64,000 nt of DNA from Candidatus Lutacidiplasma silvani (lineage in GTDB: Archaea; Thermoplasmatota; Thermoplasmata; Lutacidiplasmatales; UBA184), in the NCBI GenBank assembly GCA_022750295.1, contig JAKIVZ010000006.1, forward strand, positions 1 through 64,000, in the 5' to 3' direction. The translations under genes and the position numbers were made by a program. The notes beneath the pieces are model-generated. The model worked only from the letters and a program-made list of their open reading frames with translations. It was not told the origin of the DNA and ran no database searches. How positions within the stretch are numbered: position 1 is the stretch's first letter; each line of letters opens with the position of its first letter. This document shows positions 42,353 to 51,273 of the stretch, in pieces.

Positions 42353-43039
42353 ATGGCCGACGACACGTTGACCCGGGTCCGCGACGAGGTGGTCGCGTGC
42401 CGCCTCTGCCCGCGTCTCGTCACCTACCGCGAACGGGTGGCGAAGGAGCGGAAGCGGGAGTTCCGGGACGAGACGTATTGGGGTCGAGGCGTCCCCGGGT
42501 TCGGCGACCCGAACGCCCGACTGGTGGGCGTGGGACTCGCGCCGGCCGCCCATGGCTCGAATCGGACCGGACGGATGTTCACCGGGGACCGGTCGGCCGC
42601 CTTCCTCGTCCGGGCGCTCTACGACGCCGGCTACGCGAGCCAGCCGACGTCGACCCGCCGGGGGGACGGCCTCTCGTATCGCGACTTCTTCCTGACCGCC
42701 GGCGTCCGGTGCGCCCCCCCGGACAACCGCCCTCGGCCGGACGAACGGGACCACTGCCGCCCGTACCTGGAGCGGGAGATGCGGCTCCTCGCGAACGCCC
42801 GGGCGTTCCTCGCGTTGGGTGGCTTTGCGTGGGACGCGACCCTCGACGCCGCGGCCCGGGCGTACGAGGTGCCGCGGCCGGGGGTCCCCTTCGCCCATGG
42901 CGCCGCGGCGCCGCTCGGCCCCGGAAAGCCGATCGTGTGGGCGTCGTACCATCCGAGCCCGCAGAACACGAACACCGGGAAGCTCACGCGACCGATGCTG
43001 GTCGACCTGCTCGCCCGGATCCGCGCGTCGTACGACTGA
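42353..43039 (+). CDS. uracil-DNA glycosylase family 5 (UDGb)
   Basis: The 228-residue protein matches family 5 uracil-DNA glycosylases, which remove uracil and other deaminated bases. Motif 1 is GLAPAAHGSNRTGRMFTGD and motif 2 is HPSPQNTNTGKLT, both diagnostic of UDGb rather than family 4. Four cysteines for the iron-sulfur cluster are present: C16 and C19 (CRLC), RCAPP and DHCRP. It stands alone, divergent from the bactofilin-like gene. Confidence 0.93.
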   Translation: MADDTLTRVRDEVVACRLCPRLVTYRERVAKERKREFRDETYWGRGVPGFGDPNARLVGVGLAPAAHGSNRTGRMFTGDRSAAFLVRALYDAGYASQPTSTRRGDGLSYRDFFLTAGVRCAPPDNRPRPDERDHCRPYLEREMRLLANARAFLALGGFAWDATLDAAARAYEVPRPGVPFAHGAAAPLGPGKPIVWASYHPSPQNTNTGKLTRPMLVDLLARIRASYD

Positions 43040-43116
43040 CCCGGACCGCCGGGGCGCGCGGGGCGAGCGTCGGCGCCCGCGTCAACGTTAACCCGAGTTC
43101 GCCGTCGGCGCGCCGG

Positions 43117-45051
43117 ATGGGGGACTTCGAGCTCCTCGCGCGGGACGGTCTCGCGCGGATCGGACGACTCTCGACCCCCCACGGACCGATCGAGACTCCC
43201 GCGCTCCTCCCCGTCGTCCACCCGGACCCGGCCCGCCAACCGGTCCCGCCCCGCGAGCTCCGACGGCGGTTCGGCCTCGGCGCCGTGATCACCTCGTCGT
43301 ACATCATCTGGCGAACCCCGCCGCTCTCGGCCGTCGCGGAGGAGCGCGGGGTCCACGGTCTTCTCGAGTTCGACGGACCGGTGATGACCGACTCCGGCGC
43401 GTTCCAGCAGCACGCGTACGGGCACGTGGAGGTGACCGACGAGCAGATCCTCGCCTTCCAAGGTCGGATCGGGACCGATATCGCCACCGTCCTCGACATC
43501 TTCGTCGAGCCGGACGTCCCGCGCGAGGTCGCCGAGGCGGGGGTCCGCGAGACGATCGTGCGGGCGACCCGGGCGCGGACCGCTCGCGCCGGGCTCCTCG
43601 CCGTCCCGGTCCAAGGGGGAGTCGACGCCGAGCTTCGGCGAGAATCCGCGGCGGCCGCCACCGGTCTCGGAGACATCCTGGCGGTCGGGGGCGTCGTTCC
43701 GCTGATGGAGCGGTACCGGTTCGCCGACCTCGCCCGGGTGTTGATCGCGACCCGGCCGGCGCTCGGCCCCGAGGGGGTGGTCCATCTCTTCGGGACCGGC
43801 CACCCGATGACCTTCGCCTTCGCCGCCCTGTTTGGCGTCGACCTGTTCGACTCGTCGGCGTATCTCAAGTTCGCCCGGCGCGGGATGCTGATGTTCCCGG
43901 AAGGAAGCGTGCCCGTCGACGGGATCCACGAGAATCTGTGTCGGTGCGCGCTCTGCGAGCGGATCCCGCTGACCGAGGTCGCCCGGCTCCCTCCCGAGGA
44001 GCGCGAGGTCCGGATCGCCGAGCACAACCTCTCCGTCTCCGCCGAAGAGGTCGCCCGGGTCCGGCAGGCGATCCGCGACGGCACGATGTGGGAGCTCGCC
44101 GAACGCCGGTCGACGTCCCACCCCGCGCTCGCCGCCGGATTGCGGGCGGCGATCCGGGGCACCCGCGTGTTCCTGCCGACCGAGCCGGAAAGCCGGCGCG
44201 CGTTCCGGACCACGGTCGCGACGAGCGGGCTCCGGCCGGCGGTGATCCGGTTCCTGACCCGTCTCGAAGCGTTCAAGGCCGGACGGGGTCCGTATCGAAC
44301 CCTTCCGTTCGTCCCGCTGACCACCCTTGCGCTGCGGGAAGTGCCGGCCGAGACCCGGGACGGAGTGCCGCTCCACTGGGAGGTCGTTCGACCGGTCGGC
44401 GCGGTCCCGCTCGAGTTGACGGATGTGTACCCGGTCGGGTGCTACCTCTCCCCCGAGGAGTTCGACGGCTCCCGCCGGACCGGCTCGGTGCGGGAGGCGC
44501 TCGAGGGGCTCGCGGTCGACGTCGAGCGCGACTGGGTCGACGCCTGGACCCGGCGCCAGGTCGATGCGCTGTTCGCCTGGCGGTATGGCCCGGACGCGGC
44601 GCGGGCGCTCGCCGAGGAGAACCTGGTGGGCCGCCGTTCCCCGAAGAGCGGCCGGCTCCGCCGCATCGAACACGGGACCACGATCCACTTCCATGTCGGG
44701 TCCGAAGGGCTCGCCCGTCCGACGTGGAAGGGGGCCCAGCTCCTCCACCGGATCCTCCCGTATCCGCAGAGCCGGGTCGTCGTCGCGCCGGACGCGGTCC
44801 CGTTCGTCCGCCAGGGCCGCACGCTGTTCTCCCGATTCGTGGCCGGCGGCGACGGCTCCCTCGTCCCCGGTGCGAGCGCCCTCCTCGTCGACGCGTCGGA
44901 CGAGCTCCTCGCGGTCGGACGGCTCGTCCTCGCCCCGGGCGAGATGGGCCGGCTGATGCGGGGCACGGCGGTCCGCGTCGTCGGCCACGCGAAGGGGGAA
45001 GAACCCCCCGATCCGGACGACGGCGACGACCCGGCGCTCCCGACACGTTAA
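43117..45051 (+). CDS. tgtA: archaeosine tRNA-guanine transglycosylase
   Basis: The 644-residue enzyme exchanges guanine 15 in archaeal tRNA for preQ0, the first step to archaeosine. The catalytic domain shows VMTDSGAFQ (active-site Asp) and LLAVPVQGGVD, and the zinc site CRCALC followed by EHN. The C-terminal part ends with a PUA domain (ASALLVDASDELLAVGRLVL, GRLMRGTAVRVVGHAKG) that binds tRNA. A TATA-like CGTTAACC (43086-43093) lies 27 bases before ATG 43117. The frame is open further upstream across the glycosylase gene, but that part is not this protein. Confidence 0.95.
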   Translation: MGDFELLARDGLARIGRLSTPHGPIETPALLPVVHPDPARQPVPPRELRRRFGLGAVITSSYIIWRTPPLSAVAEERGVHGLLEFDGPVMTDSGAFQQHAYGHVEVTDEQILAFQGRIGTDIATVLDIFVEPDVPREVAEAGVRETIVRATRARTARAGLLAVPVQGGVDAELRRESAAAATGLGDILAVGGVVPLMERYRFADLARVLIATRPALGPEGVVHLFGTGHPMTFAFAALFGVDLFDSSAYLKFARRGMLMFPEGSVPVDGIHENLCRCALCERIPLTEVARLPPEEREVRIAEHNLSVSAEEVARVRQAIRDGTMWELAERRSTSHPALAAGLRAAIRGTRVFLPTEPESRRAFRTTVATSGLRPAVIRFLTRLEAFKAGRGPYRTLPFVPLTTLALREVPAETRDGVPLHWEVVRPVGAVPLELTDVYPVGCYLSPEEFDGSRRTGSVREALEGLAVDVERDWVDAWTRRQVDALFAWRYGPDAARALAEENLVGRRSPKSGRLRRIEHGTTIHFHVGSEGLARPTWKGAQLLHRILPYPQSRVVVAPDAVPFVRQGRTLFSRFVAGGDGSLVPGASALLVDASDELLAVGRLVLAPGEMGRLMRGTAVRVVGHAKGEEPPDPDDGDDPALPTR

Positions 45052-45076
45052 GGGGCCCCGGCCGCTCGCGCCGACG

Positions 45077-45316
45077 ATGCGGTCGTTCCTCCTCGTGCAG
45101 CTCGACAGCGAGGGGGCTCCGTTCTCCGAGATCGCGGAGCTCCTCGAGGACTCGGGATTCCGGCCCCATGAGGGCGGGTACGATTTCGTGTACGATTGGG
45201 GTCGGACCCCGACCGTGGCCGAGTCGCTCGGCCTCGCCGACCGCGTCCAGGCGACGCTGAAGGGGAAGGGCGTCTACTACCGGCTCGAGTCGTCCGACGA
45301 CACCGTCGCCCGGTAA
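45077..45316 (+). CDS. 79-residue protein of unknown function, paralogue of the protein at 8315
   Basis: The 79-residue protein shares most of its length with the product at 8315-8536, including SEGA..SEIA, G.YDFVYDW and TPT. Its own TATA-like CGTTAAGG (45047-45053) overlaps the tgtA stop and lies 27 bases before the ATG. It sits between tgtA and kae1, two tRNA-modification genes, and its stop is 22 bases before kae1. No named family is recognised. Confidence 0.8.
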   Translation: MRSFLLVQLDSEGAPFSEIAELLEDSGFRPHEGGYDFVYDWGRTPTVAESLGLADRVQATLKGKGVYYRLESSDDTVAR

Positions 45317-45337
45317 CTTCGGGCGGGAACCCGGACC

Positions 45338-46333
45338 GTGGTGATCCTCGGCATCGAATCGACGGCGCATACCGCCAGCGTCGGCATCGTCACCGAGCGG
45401 GCCGAGGTCCTCTCGATCGCGTCCGACATGTTCCGGCCGCCGAAGGGAGGGATCCATCCCCGGGAGGCGGCGAACCACCACGTCGACCTCCTCCCGGGAC
45501 TCGTCGAGAAGGCGCTCGCCGACGCGAAGGTCCGGCCGAGCGAGATCGACGCGGTCGCGTTCGCCCAGGGCCCCGGCCTCGGGCCGTGCCTCCGCGCCGG
45601 CGCCACGGTCGCGCGGATGCTCGCCCTCACGTGGGACCGGCCGCTCGTCCCCGTCAACCACTGCGTCGCGCACGTGGAGATCGCCCGGGTCCTGAGCGGG
45701 ATCGACGACCCGATGCTCCTCTACGCGTCCGGCGGCAACACGCAGGTCGTCTCGCACGGTTCGGGTCGGTACCGCGTCCTCGGCGAGACCCTCGACATCG
45801 GCATCGGCAACTTCCTCGACAAGCTGTGGATCTCGCTCGGCGGGAGATTCCCGGGCGGTCCGGCCCTCGAGGCCGAGGCGAAGCGAGGCTCGGAGCTCCT
45901 CTCGCTCCCGTACTCGGTCCACGGGATGGACGTCGCGTTCTCCGGCATGTACACGGCCGCCCTCGCCCTCGACGCGAAGGGGGTCGGCACCCCGGACCTC
46001 GCCTTCTCGGTCGAATCGACCGCCTACGCGATGCTCACGGAGATCACCGAGCGGGCCCTCGCCCACCGCCACCAGACCGACGTCGTCCTCGGCGGGGGCG
46101 TCGCCTGCAACGAGCGGCTCCGCGGCATGGTACGGGCGATGGCGGAGGGGCGGGGCGGCACGTCGTTCGCGCCTCCGAAGCCGCTGTGCCTCGACAACGG
46201 GGCGATGATCGCGTGGACCGGCCACCTCGCCTTCCAGGCCGGGCTCACGATCCCCGTCGAGCGCTCGGCCGTCCAGCCGCGACAGCGGACGGACATGGTC
46301 CTGACCCCCTGGCGCGAACGCGCTCCTCGGTAG
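45338..46333 (+). CDS. kae1: KEOPS complex protein Kae1 (tRNA t6A)
   Basis: The 331-residue protein is the catalytic KEOPS subunit that adds threonylcarbamoyl to A37 of ANN-decoding tRNAs. The ASKHA fold is visible in ILGIESTAHTASVGIV, the metal-binding HPREAANHH, AFAQGPGLGPCLR, LLYASGGNTQVV and the nucleotide-binding LGGGVACN. The C-terminus ends after the Kae1 domain, so the Bud32 kinase is not fused here as it is in some archaea. GTG 45338 or the next GTG at 45341 may be the start. Confidence 0.96.
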   Translation: MVILGIESTAHTASVGIVTERAEVLSIASDMFRPPKGGIHPREAANHHVDLLPGLVEKALADAKVRPSEIDAVAFAQGPGLGPCLRAGATVARMLALTWDRPLVPVNHCVAHVEIARVLSGIDDPMLLYASGGNTQVVSHGSGRYRVLGETLDIGIGNFLDKLWISLGGRFPGGPALEAEAKRGSELLSLPYSVHGMDVAFSGMYTAALALDAKGVGTPDLAFSVESTAYAMLTEITERALAHRHQTDVVLGGGVACNERLRGMVRAMAEGRGGTSFAPPKPLCLDNGAMIAWTGHLAFQAGLTIPVERSAVQPRQRTDMVLTPWRERAPR

Positions 46334-46345
46334 GGCCGCGACAGC

Positions 46346-46801
46346 TCAGACCCGGACGAGGAGACGGATCTCGCTCAAATCGAGGCCGGGGGTCTGGACC
46401 CCGAACTGGCCGTCGTGGCTGAGTCGCGTTTGCCAGGGCGTCGGGGGGGCGCAGCAGGCGAGGAGCCCAAGTTCGGCGCTCGCGCCCGACGGCTCGGTCC
46501 CGCGGACCGTCACCCCGAAGCTGGCGTTGGTCTCGACCGGGATGAGTTCGAACTCGTCGCCGGCGAACGATACGTTCGTCGTGGTTGGACCCGGATTCGG
46601 AACGCTCTCGAACGTGTATCGGACGCCGTTCAGGCACTCGCGCCCCGTCGTGCCGCTCGGAATCGTGCAGAAGGGCGGAACGTCGTTCACGGCGAGAATC
46701 ACAACGACGGAAACAACGGCAGCGGCCGCGATAGCGGTGCCGAGTACGCCCCAGAACCGGCGGGAGCGGCGCGTCCGTGGAGCGGTTCCGTCCAGATTCA
46801 T
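46346..46801 (-). CDS. small exported or membrane-anchored protein
   Basis: The 151-residue protein has a basic N-terminus (RTRRSRRFW), one hydrophobic helix (GVLGTAIAAAAVVSVVVILAV) and an extracellular beta-rich domain with cysteines that may pair (FCTIPSGTTGRECLNG and LLACCAPP). The lack of a small-residue cleavage site suggests a type II anchor. I recognise no family. It follows another anchored protein on the same strand after an 81-base gap and converges with kae1. Confidence 0.65.
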   Translation of the reverse strand: MNLDGTAPRTRRSRRFWGVLGTAIAAAAVVSVVVILAVNDVPPFCTIPSGTTGRECLNGVRYTFESVPNPGPTTTNVSFAGDEFELIPVETNASFGVTVRGTEPSGASAELGLLACCAPPTPWQTRLSHDGQFGVQTPGLDLSEIRLLVRV

Positions 46802-46882
46802 CGCCGCCCTCTTACGAGCGCAAGGTACGAGGGAGCGACCAGGAGATTCGCCGTCCCGCCCTTGATTTCCATCGACGGCGGG

Positions 46883-47875
46883 TCACGCGGCATGGCGTCC
46901 AACGAGCCAGCTCAGACTCCCGAGCGCCAGCTTCGCGAAATCGGTCCGCTCGGAGGCCCCGAATCCCAGGTGGGGCATCGGCGAGTCGTAGAGGAGCAGG
47001 TCCCAGCCGGGGACCGCCGGGCCGGTGGCGAGCGTCGGGGCGAGGAGGTGGGTGCCGGCCGCTCCCGCCGTCGGTCCCGAGTACGTCAGGAGGATGTGGT
47101 GTCCGGTGCCGTACTTCTGCCCAATGCACGAGGGATACGGGTTGGGGCCGTAGTCGAGGGTGTCGATCCCGAGCGCGGGGCCCGCGGCCGACGGCGTCCC
47201 GTCCACGAACTCTCGGACGAAGTGGGTCGAGTCGCTCGAGAAACCGAGCAGGTCGTTCGAGTCGTAGACGATCGGCTGGCTCGCGTGGGAGGCGTTGACG
47301 AACACGTTCGCGTACGACTGCGACCAGACCGAGAAGAACGTCGACAGGTTGTAGGCGAACGCCCAGGGGCTGACGATGTAGATCGTCCCCGACCCGTAGC
47401 CCGAGCTGGCCGTCTGGGTCTCGACCGGAAGATCGCAGGCTTGCCCGCCGGGGTAACTCGAATTTCGGCCGATCGACGTGGGGAGCGAGACCGTCGTGCC
47501 CCCGATCGAGATCGTCAGGTAGGGGAACGAGTCGAGGACGATGTTCACGCCGCTCGGGCACCAGGTGTTCGTGAAATCGGTCGTGTTGTGGGGCGGGAAT
47601 CCCGGGAGCCCCGAGACCGACACGGGGACCCCCGAGAGCTGCAGGCACGGGATCGAGTTCGCGTTCGTCAGCGTGATGAGGACGACGACCACGGCGATGA
47701 CGACCGCCGCCGGGACGCCGATGTACGCCGCGCGGCGCCACGGGGTCGTGGGCGCGGTCCGGCCGGCCTTCTTGGAGGCCCGGTCCTTCTTCCGCTGCTT
47801 GCGGCGCTCCTCGGGGGTCCGGGCGACGGCGTTCTTCTCCTCCTCGGGCTGGGAGGAGACGCGGCGCTTTGCCAC
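46883..47875 (-). CDS. type II membrane-anchored extracellular protein
   Basis: The ~330-residue protein begins with a very basic, charged cytosolic segment (EERRKQRKKDRASKKAGR), one transmembrane helix (AAYIGVPAAVVIAVVVVLITL) and a ~260-residue outer domain with N-x-S/T sites and a few cysteines (IPCLQ, TWCPSG, QACDL, PSCIG). The layout is like DUF929-type archaeal proteins, but the CPYC motif of that family is absent. GTG 47875 lies 25 bases after the minus-strand TATA-like GTTAAG (47903-47898). It is divergent from the GGR-family reductase gene. Confidence 0.7.
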   Translation of the reverse strand: MAKRRVSSQPEEEKNAVARTPEERRKQRKKDRASKKAGRTAPTTPWRRAAYIGVPAAVVIAVVVVLITLTNANSIPCLQLSGVPVSVSGLPGFPPHNTTDFTNTWCPSGVNIVLDSFPYLTISIGGTTVSLPTSIGRNSSYPGGQACDLPVETQTASSGYGSGTIYIVSPWAFAYNLSTFFSVWSQSYANVFVNASHASQPIVYDSNDLLGFSSDSTHFVREFVDGTPSAAGPALGIDTLDYGPNPYPSCIGQKYGTGHHILLTYSGPTAGAAGTHLLAPTLATGPAVPGWDLLLYDSPMPHLGFGASERTDFAKLALGSLSWLVGRHAA

Positions 47876-47897
47876 GACTCCTTCAACCGGTCCCGGG

Positions 47898-47933
47898 CTT
47901 AACGGCAACCCCCGCGCCCTTGGCCGTTAAGAA
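47898..47933. promoter_or_regulatory. bidirectional promoter with two TATA elements
   Basis: GTTAAG on the minus strand (47903-47898) is 25 bases before GTG 47875, and TTAAGAA on the plus strand (47927-47933) is 27 bases before ATG 47957. Both imply leaderless transcripts diverging from an 81-bp gap. Confidence 0.6.
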
Positions 47934-47956
47934 CCGCCCGCGACTCGCGAGCCCCG

Positions 47957-49207
47957 ATGGAACGGGTCGATGCGCTGGTCGTCGGCGCCGGGCCGGCCGG
48001 GTCGACGGTCGCCTACGGTCTCGCGTCGCGGGGGCACGACGTCCTCGTGGTCGAGGAGCACGGCCGGGTCGGCCACCCGGTGCAGTGCGCCGGCCTGGTC
48101 AGCCAGCGGGTCCTCGACCTGGCGGGGTCGCGTTCGATGGTCCTCGGAGCGGTCGCCGGGGCCACCGTGTTCGGGCCCTCGCTCGGGTCGGTGTCGTTCG
48201 CGGCCGACGGACCGCGGGCGTTCGTCATCGACCGGGCCGGGCTCGACGTCTACTTGGCCGAACGGGCCGCCAAGGCGGGGGCCCGGTTTCGGACCGGGCT
48301 CCGCTTCGACCGGGCCGAGCGGCCCCCCGAGGGACCGGTCCGGGCCGAACTCACGGACGAATCGGGACGCCGGGTCGAGATCGAGGCGCGCCTCCTCATC
48401 GGGGCCGACGGCGTGGCGAGCGCGGTCGCCCGGGCCGTCCGGCTTCGACGGCCGGTGGAGGTCCTCCCGGCGTTCGAGGCCGAGATCCCGCGGTCGCCCG
48501 GGGACGCCGGCCAGGTCGAGGTGTACCTCGGGAACGAGCTCGCCCCGGGACTCTTCGGGTGGTGGATCCCCGACGGAGCGGGTGGGGCCCGCGTCGGGGT
48601 CGCGGCTTCCGCCGGACCGGTGTCCGCCCGGACCTACTACGAGCGGCTCTCCCACCAAGTCGAGCGCCGCTTCGGAGTGCGACTCCCCGGACCCACCGCC
48701 CTTCTGGTCTCCGGAATTCCGATCGGAACCGTCCCGCACACGTCGACCGACCGGGCGTTGCTGGTCGGCGACGCGGCCGCCCAGGTCAAGCCACTCTCCG
48801 GCGGCGGGATCTTTACCGGGATGCGGTGCGCCGAGATCGCGGCCGGGGTGGCGGACCGGGGGCTCCGGTCCGGGAACCTCTCCGCGGAGGCGCTCGCCGA
48901 GTACGACCGGGCGTGGAGGGCCGAACTCGGGGAGGAGTTCCGGGAGGCGATGTTCCTCCGACGACTGTTCACCCGACTTTCGGACCGGGACCTCGACCAG
49001 GTCGTCGCCGCGTTGCAGGGGGCCGAACTGAAGGCGTCGATCGTCGCGTTCGGCGACATCGACTTCCCCTCGCACGTCGCCCGGCAGCTGCTCCGTCAGT
49101 CGCCGTCGCTCGTGCGGCTCTTTCCGAAGGCCGTGTCGGCGTGGCTCGGCGGCGGGCCGGCGCTGGCCCCCGACCTCGACCCCGGCCGGCGGCGGACCGC
49201 CCAGTAA
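47957..49207 (+). CDS. geranylgeranyl reductase family flavoprotein
   Basis: The 416-residue FAD protein has the dinucleotide-binding GAGPAGST near the N-terminus, the GGR-family PVQCAGLVS motif, PGLFGWWIPDGAGGARVGV (substrate-side sheet) and GDAAAQVKPLSGGGIFTGM (FAD-binding). Archaeal members saturate the geranylgeranyl chains of membrane ether lipids. The C-terminal ~100 residues are helical. It is convergent with, and overlaps by 112 bases, the gene for an anchored surface protein. Confidence 0.92.
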   Translation: MERVDALVVGAGPAGSTVAYGLASRGHDVLVVEEHGRVGHPVQCAGLVSQRVLDLAGSRSMVLGAVAGATVFGPSLGSVSFAADGPRAFVIDRAGLDVYLAERAAKAGARFRTGLRFDRAERPPEGPVRAELTDESGRRVEIEARLLIGADGVASAVARAVRLRRPVEVLPAFEAEIPRSPGDAGQVEVYLGNELAPGLFGWWIPDGAGGARVGVAASAGPVSARTYYERLSHQVERRFGVRLPGPTALLVSGIPIGTVPHTSTDRALLVGDAAAQVKPLSGGGIFTGMRCAEIAAGVADRGLRSGNLSAEALAEYDRAWRAELGEEFREAMFLRRLFTRLSDRDLDQVVAALQGAELKASIVAFGDIDFPSHVARQLLRQSPSLVRLFPKAVSAWLGGGPALAPDLDPGRRRTAQ

Positions 49208-49893
49208 CCCCCGACCGCGGCGAGGACGACCGCGCCTCCGAGGATCACGGCCAGGGTGACCGGGTACGGGTTCGACCGGACGAGCACCGCGCTTTCCGGG
49301 ACGACGCCGGAAACCCCGAGGCGCGTGGCGTTCAACGTCGAGACGTGGTCCGGTGGCGAGGTCGCATTGGCCCACGCGGCCGAGCTGAAGAATCCCCGCG
49401 ACTCGAGGACATACGCGGTGCCGTTCGCCTCGAAGGTGAGCGACGTACGGACTGCGTACGTTCCTTGCGGCGCCCCGGCCGGGGCGGCGACGAACAGGTC
49501 GACCGCGCCCGGCGAAGCGTACGTGGCCGCCCCATCGGCGAGCGTGCCCACCGAGATCGTGATCGAGCTCGAACTCCCCGCGCCCGACCCGGAGAACACC
49601 GGCGCGCCGCCGGCGGGCACCGGCCCTGTCGCGTTCCCCGGGTAGGCGTTGAACTCGTACACCCCGAGGGTGAAGACGACCGACGTCATCGGAACGCCGA
49701 GCGGGTCGCCGACCGAGAATCCGACCGGCCCGGACGCCCCGGGCGCGAGGGTGGGAAAATTCAGCCCCGAGAGGAACCCCCCCCAGGTCGACGGGGGCAA
49801 CGGTGCGGTAGATCCGTGGACGGGAGGGACCGCGGCCGCGAGGACCACGAGCGCCACGACGGCGAGGAGGCCGCCGAGCCGCCGACTAGGCAC
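49096..49893 (-). CDS. secreted protein with C-terminal anchor, third gene of the BlaI-M48 operon
   Basis: The 265-residue protein has a signal peptide (LGGLLAVVALVVLAAAVPPVHG), a Ser/Thr/Gly-rich beta-sandwich exterior with N-x-S/T sites (NATGP, NGTAY, NATSP, NATRL), and a C-terminal helix (PVTLAVILGGAVVLAAVGGYWAV) followed by a cytosolic tail. GTG 49893 overlaps the M48 protease stop by 8 bases, so both are made together; it may be the protease's substrate or partner. The last 112 bases overlap the convergent reductase gene, encoding the cytosolic tail. Confidence 0.7.
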   Translation of the reverse strand: MPSRRLGGLLAVVALVVLAAAVPPVHGSTAPLPPSTWGGFLSGLNFPTLAPGASGPVGFSVGDPLGVPMTSVVFTLGVYEFNAYPGNATGPVPAGGAPVFSGSGAGSSSSITISVGTLADGAATYASPGAVDLFVAAPAGAPQGTYAVRTSLTFEANGTAYVLESRGFFSSAAWANATSPPDHVSTLNATRLGVSGVVPESAVLVRSNPYPVTLAVILGGAVVLAAVGGYWAVRRRPGSRSGASAGPPPSHADTAFGKSRTSDGD

Positions 49894-50791
49894 CCTCGTG
49901 CTCCGCGAACCGTCCGGACTCCGACATCGCGACGAGCCGCTCGATCCGCTCGACCGCCTCCCGGCGGCCGCGGTCGCCGGACCCGCCGAGGAACGCGTCG
50001 CCCGGAATGGGTCCGTTGAACTCGGGCCCCGAGGCCATCGCCTTGTAGAGCGCGCGCGCCAGCGCGAGGGGTCGTCCGGTCATCCGGGCGGCCTCGTCGT
50101 CGGCCCGGAACTCCTCGCGTCGGGTGAGGGAGTAGGCGAGGTAGGCGAGGAGCGGGTCCCACCGCATCATCCGGGAAAGGGTCCGAAGAAACGTCAGGTA
50201 CCGGCTGTCGAGGCCCCGAATGTGCCCGAGCTCGTGCGCGACGACCGCTTCGACCTCCGCCGCACTCAGACGAGACTCGAGTCCGTCGGACATGAGGATC
50301 ACCTCGTGCCGGTGGAACCCGAACTTTCCGCCCCCGAACTCGAGTAGCGTGAACGAGAACGCCTCCGGGCGCTCCGACGGGAACACGTGGAACGACGTCT
50401 GGTCGGAGGGCGGGGTCAGCCGCTCGGGCCACGGGCGGTCGACCGGGTGGAGGAGGTGGAGGAACCCTCGACCGACGAGCTGGTTCAGGACGAACGCGAG
50501 GGCGAACACGAGGAACGCGCCGACGGCGCCCTCGACCCACAGCGGGGCCGCCGCCGGGGCGAACAGCGCGAGCGGGTGGCGGAACAATCCCACCACCGCG
50601 GCCCACCCCCCATGCGTGAGGACCCAGACGAGGGTCGTCGTGGCGAGGAGCGCCCAAAGGGCGAGGAACGTGGCGGCGAGCCGGAGCACGACCGGAGGGG
50701 CCGAACGCCGGAACGCGTAGAGGAGCCCGACGCCCGTGGCGACCCAAACGGCCACCGGGACGTAAAGCGCCACGAAGAGGGGCGACGCCAT
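49886..50791 (-). CDS. M48-family membrane metalloprotease
   Basis: The 301-residue protein has four N-terminal hydrophobic segments within residues 1-110, then a protease domain with the zinc motif VVAHELGHIRG (H186, E187, H190) and the downstream Glu in LTRREEFRADDEAARM as third ligand. GKFGFHRHEVILMSDGLESRLSAAEVEAV is typical of HtpX/BlaR1-type M48/M56 domains. It is preceded after 27 bases by a BlaI-like repressor and followed by an anchored surface protein. Membrane protease plus BlaI recalls the BlaR1-BlaI antibiotic-sensing pair, but without a penicillin-binding sensor domain. Confidence 0.88.
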   Translation of the reverse strand: MASPLFVALYVPVAVWVATGVGLLYAFRRSAPPVVLRLAATFLALWALLATTTLVWVLTHGGWAAVVGLFRHPLALFAPAAAPLWVEGAVGAFLVFALAFVLNQLVGRGFLHLLHPVDRPWPERLTPPSDQTSFHVFPSERPEAFSFTLLEFGGGKFGFHRHEVILMSDGLESRLSAAEVEAVVAHELGHIRGLDSRYLTFLRTLSRMMRWDPLLAYLAYSLTRREEFRADDEAARMTGRPLALARALYKAMASGPEFNGPIPGDAFLGGSGDRGRREAVERIERLVAMSESGRFAEHEGA

Positions 50792-50818
50792 CCGGGGTTC
50801 CCCGAGAACGTTCGGGGG

Positions 50819-51175
50819 TTAAAGTCTCAGCCGTCGGCGGAGCTCGCGCTCCTTGCCGGGGGGGAGCTTCGCAAGCTCCTGATTGAGGTGGACGACTCCG
50901 GACGGTCCGAAGAGGGTGACGACGCCCCGAAGGACGTCGCGCAGGTACGCCCGCTCGAAGTCCACACTCCGGTAGAGGTACCGTTCCCCGCCGCGGCACG
51001 TCTCGCGGCGCCGACGGACGAGACCCTTGTCGAACAGGCGGCCGAGGCTGGTGGCGACGGTCGTGTACGCGACCGAAACCCCGCGCCCCTTCAACCGGGC
51101 CTGAACGGTCCGAGCGGGGGCCTCCTCCAGGTCCCGGAGGGTCCGCAGCACCTCGGCTTCGAGAGATCCGATCAT
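50819..51175 (-). CDS. BlaI/MecI-family transcriptional repressor
   Basis: The 118-residue protein has the Penicillinase_R winged helix: LEAEVLRTLRDLEEAPARTVQARLKGRGVSVAYTTVATSLGRLFDKGLVRRRRE (VAYTTVATxLxRL is the recognition helix). The C-terminal ~45 residues form the dimerisation part, where bacterial BlaI is cut to lift repression. It is the first gene of an operon with the M48 protease and a surface protein. The minus-strand ATTAAAA (51218-51212) is a likely TATA box ~40 bases upstream. No clean TACA-TGTA type operator was found. Confidence 0.85.
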   Translation of the reverse strand: MIGSLEAEVLRTLRDLEEAPARTVQARLKGRGVSVAYTTVATSLGRLFDKGLVRRRRETCRGGERYLYRSVDFERAYLRDVLRGVVTLFGPSGVVHLNQELAKLPPGKERELRRRLRL

Positions 51176-51273
51176 CGCGCCAGTGGGGAAGGACGGGGAG
51201 CCGCCCGCCTGTTTTAATGTTCCGGTTCGGCTGGTTGGTGCTAGCCCTTATTCCGACCCAACTATGGCCCGCC

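Noticed and set aside
42397-43116. Upstream extension of the tRNA-guanine transglycosylase
   Set aside because: It overlaps the uracil-DNA glycosylase in another frame; ATG 43117 fits both the family start and a TATA element.
46883-47875. Assignment of the anchored protein to DUF929
   Set aside because: The basic head, single helix and outer domain fit, but the CPYC-type motif expected for that family is missing, so it was left as unknown.
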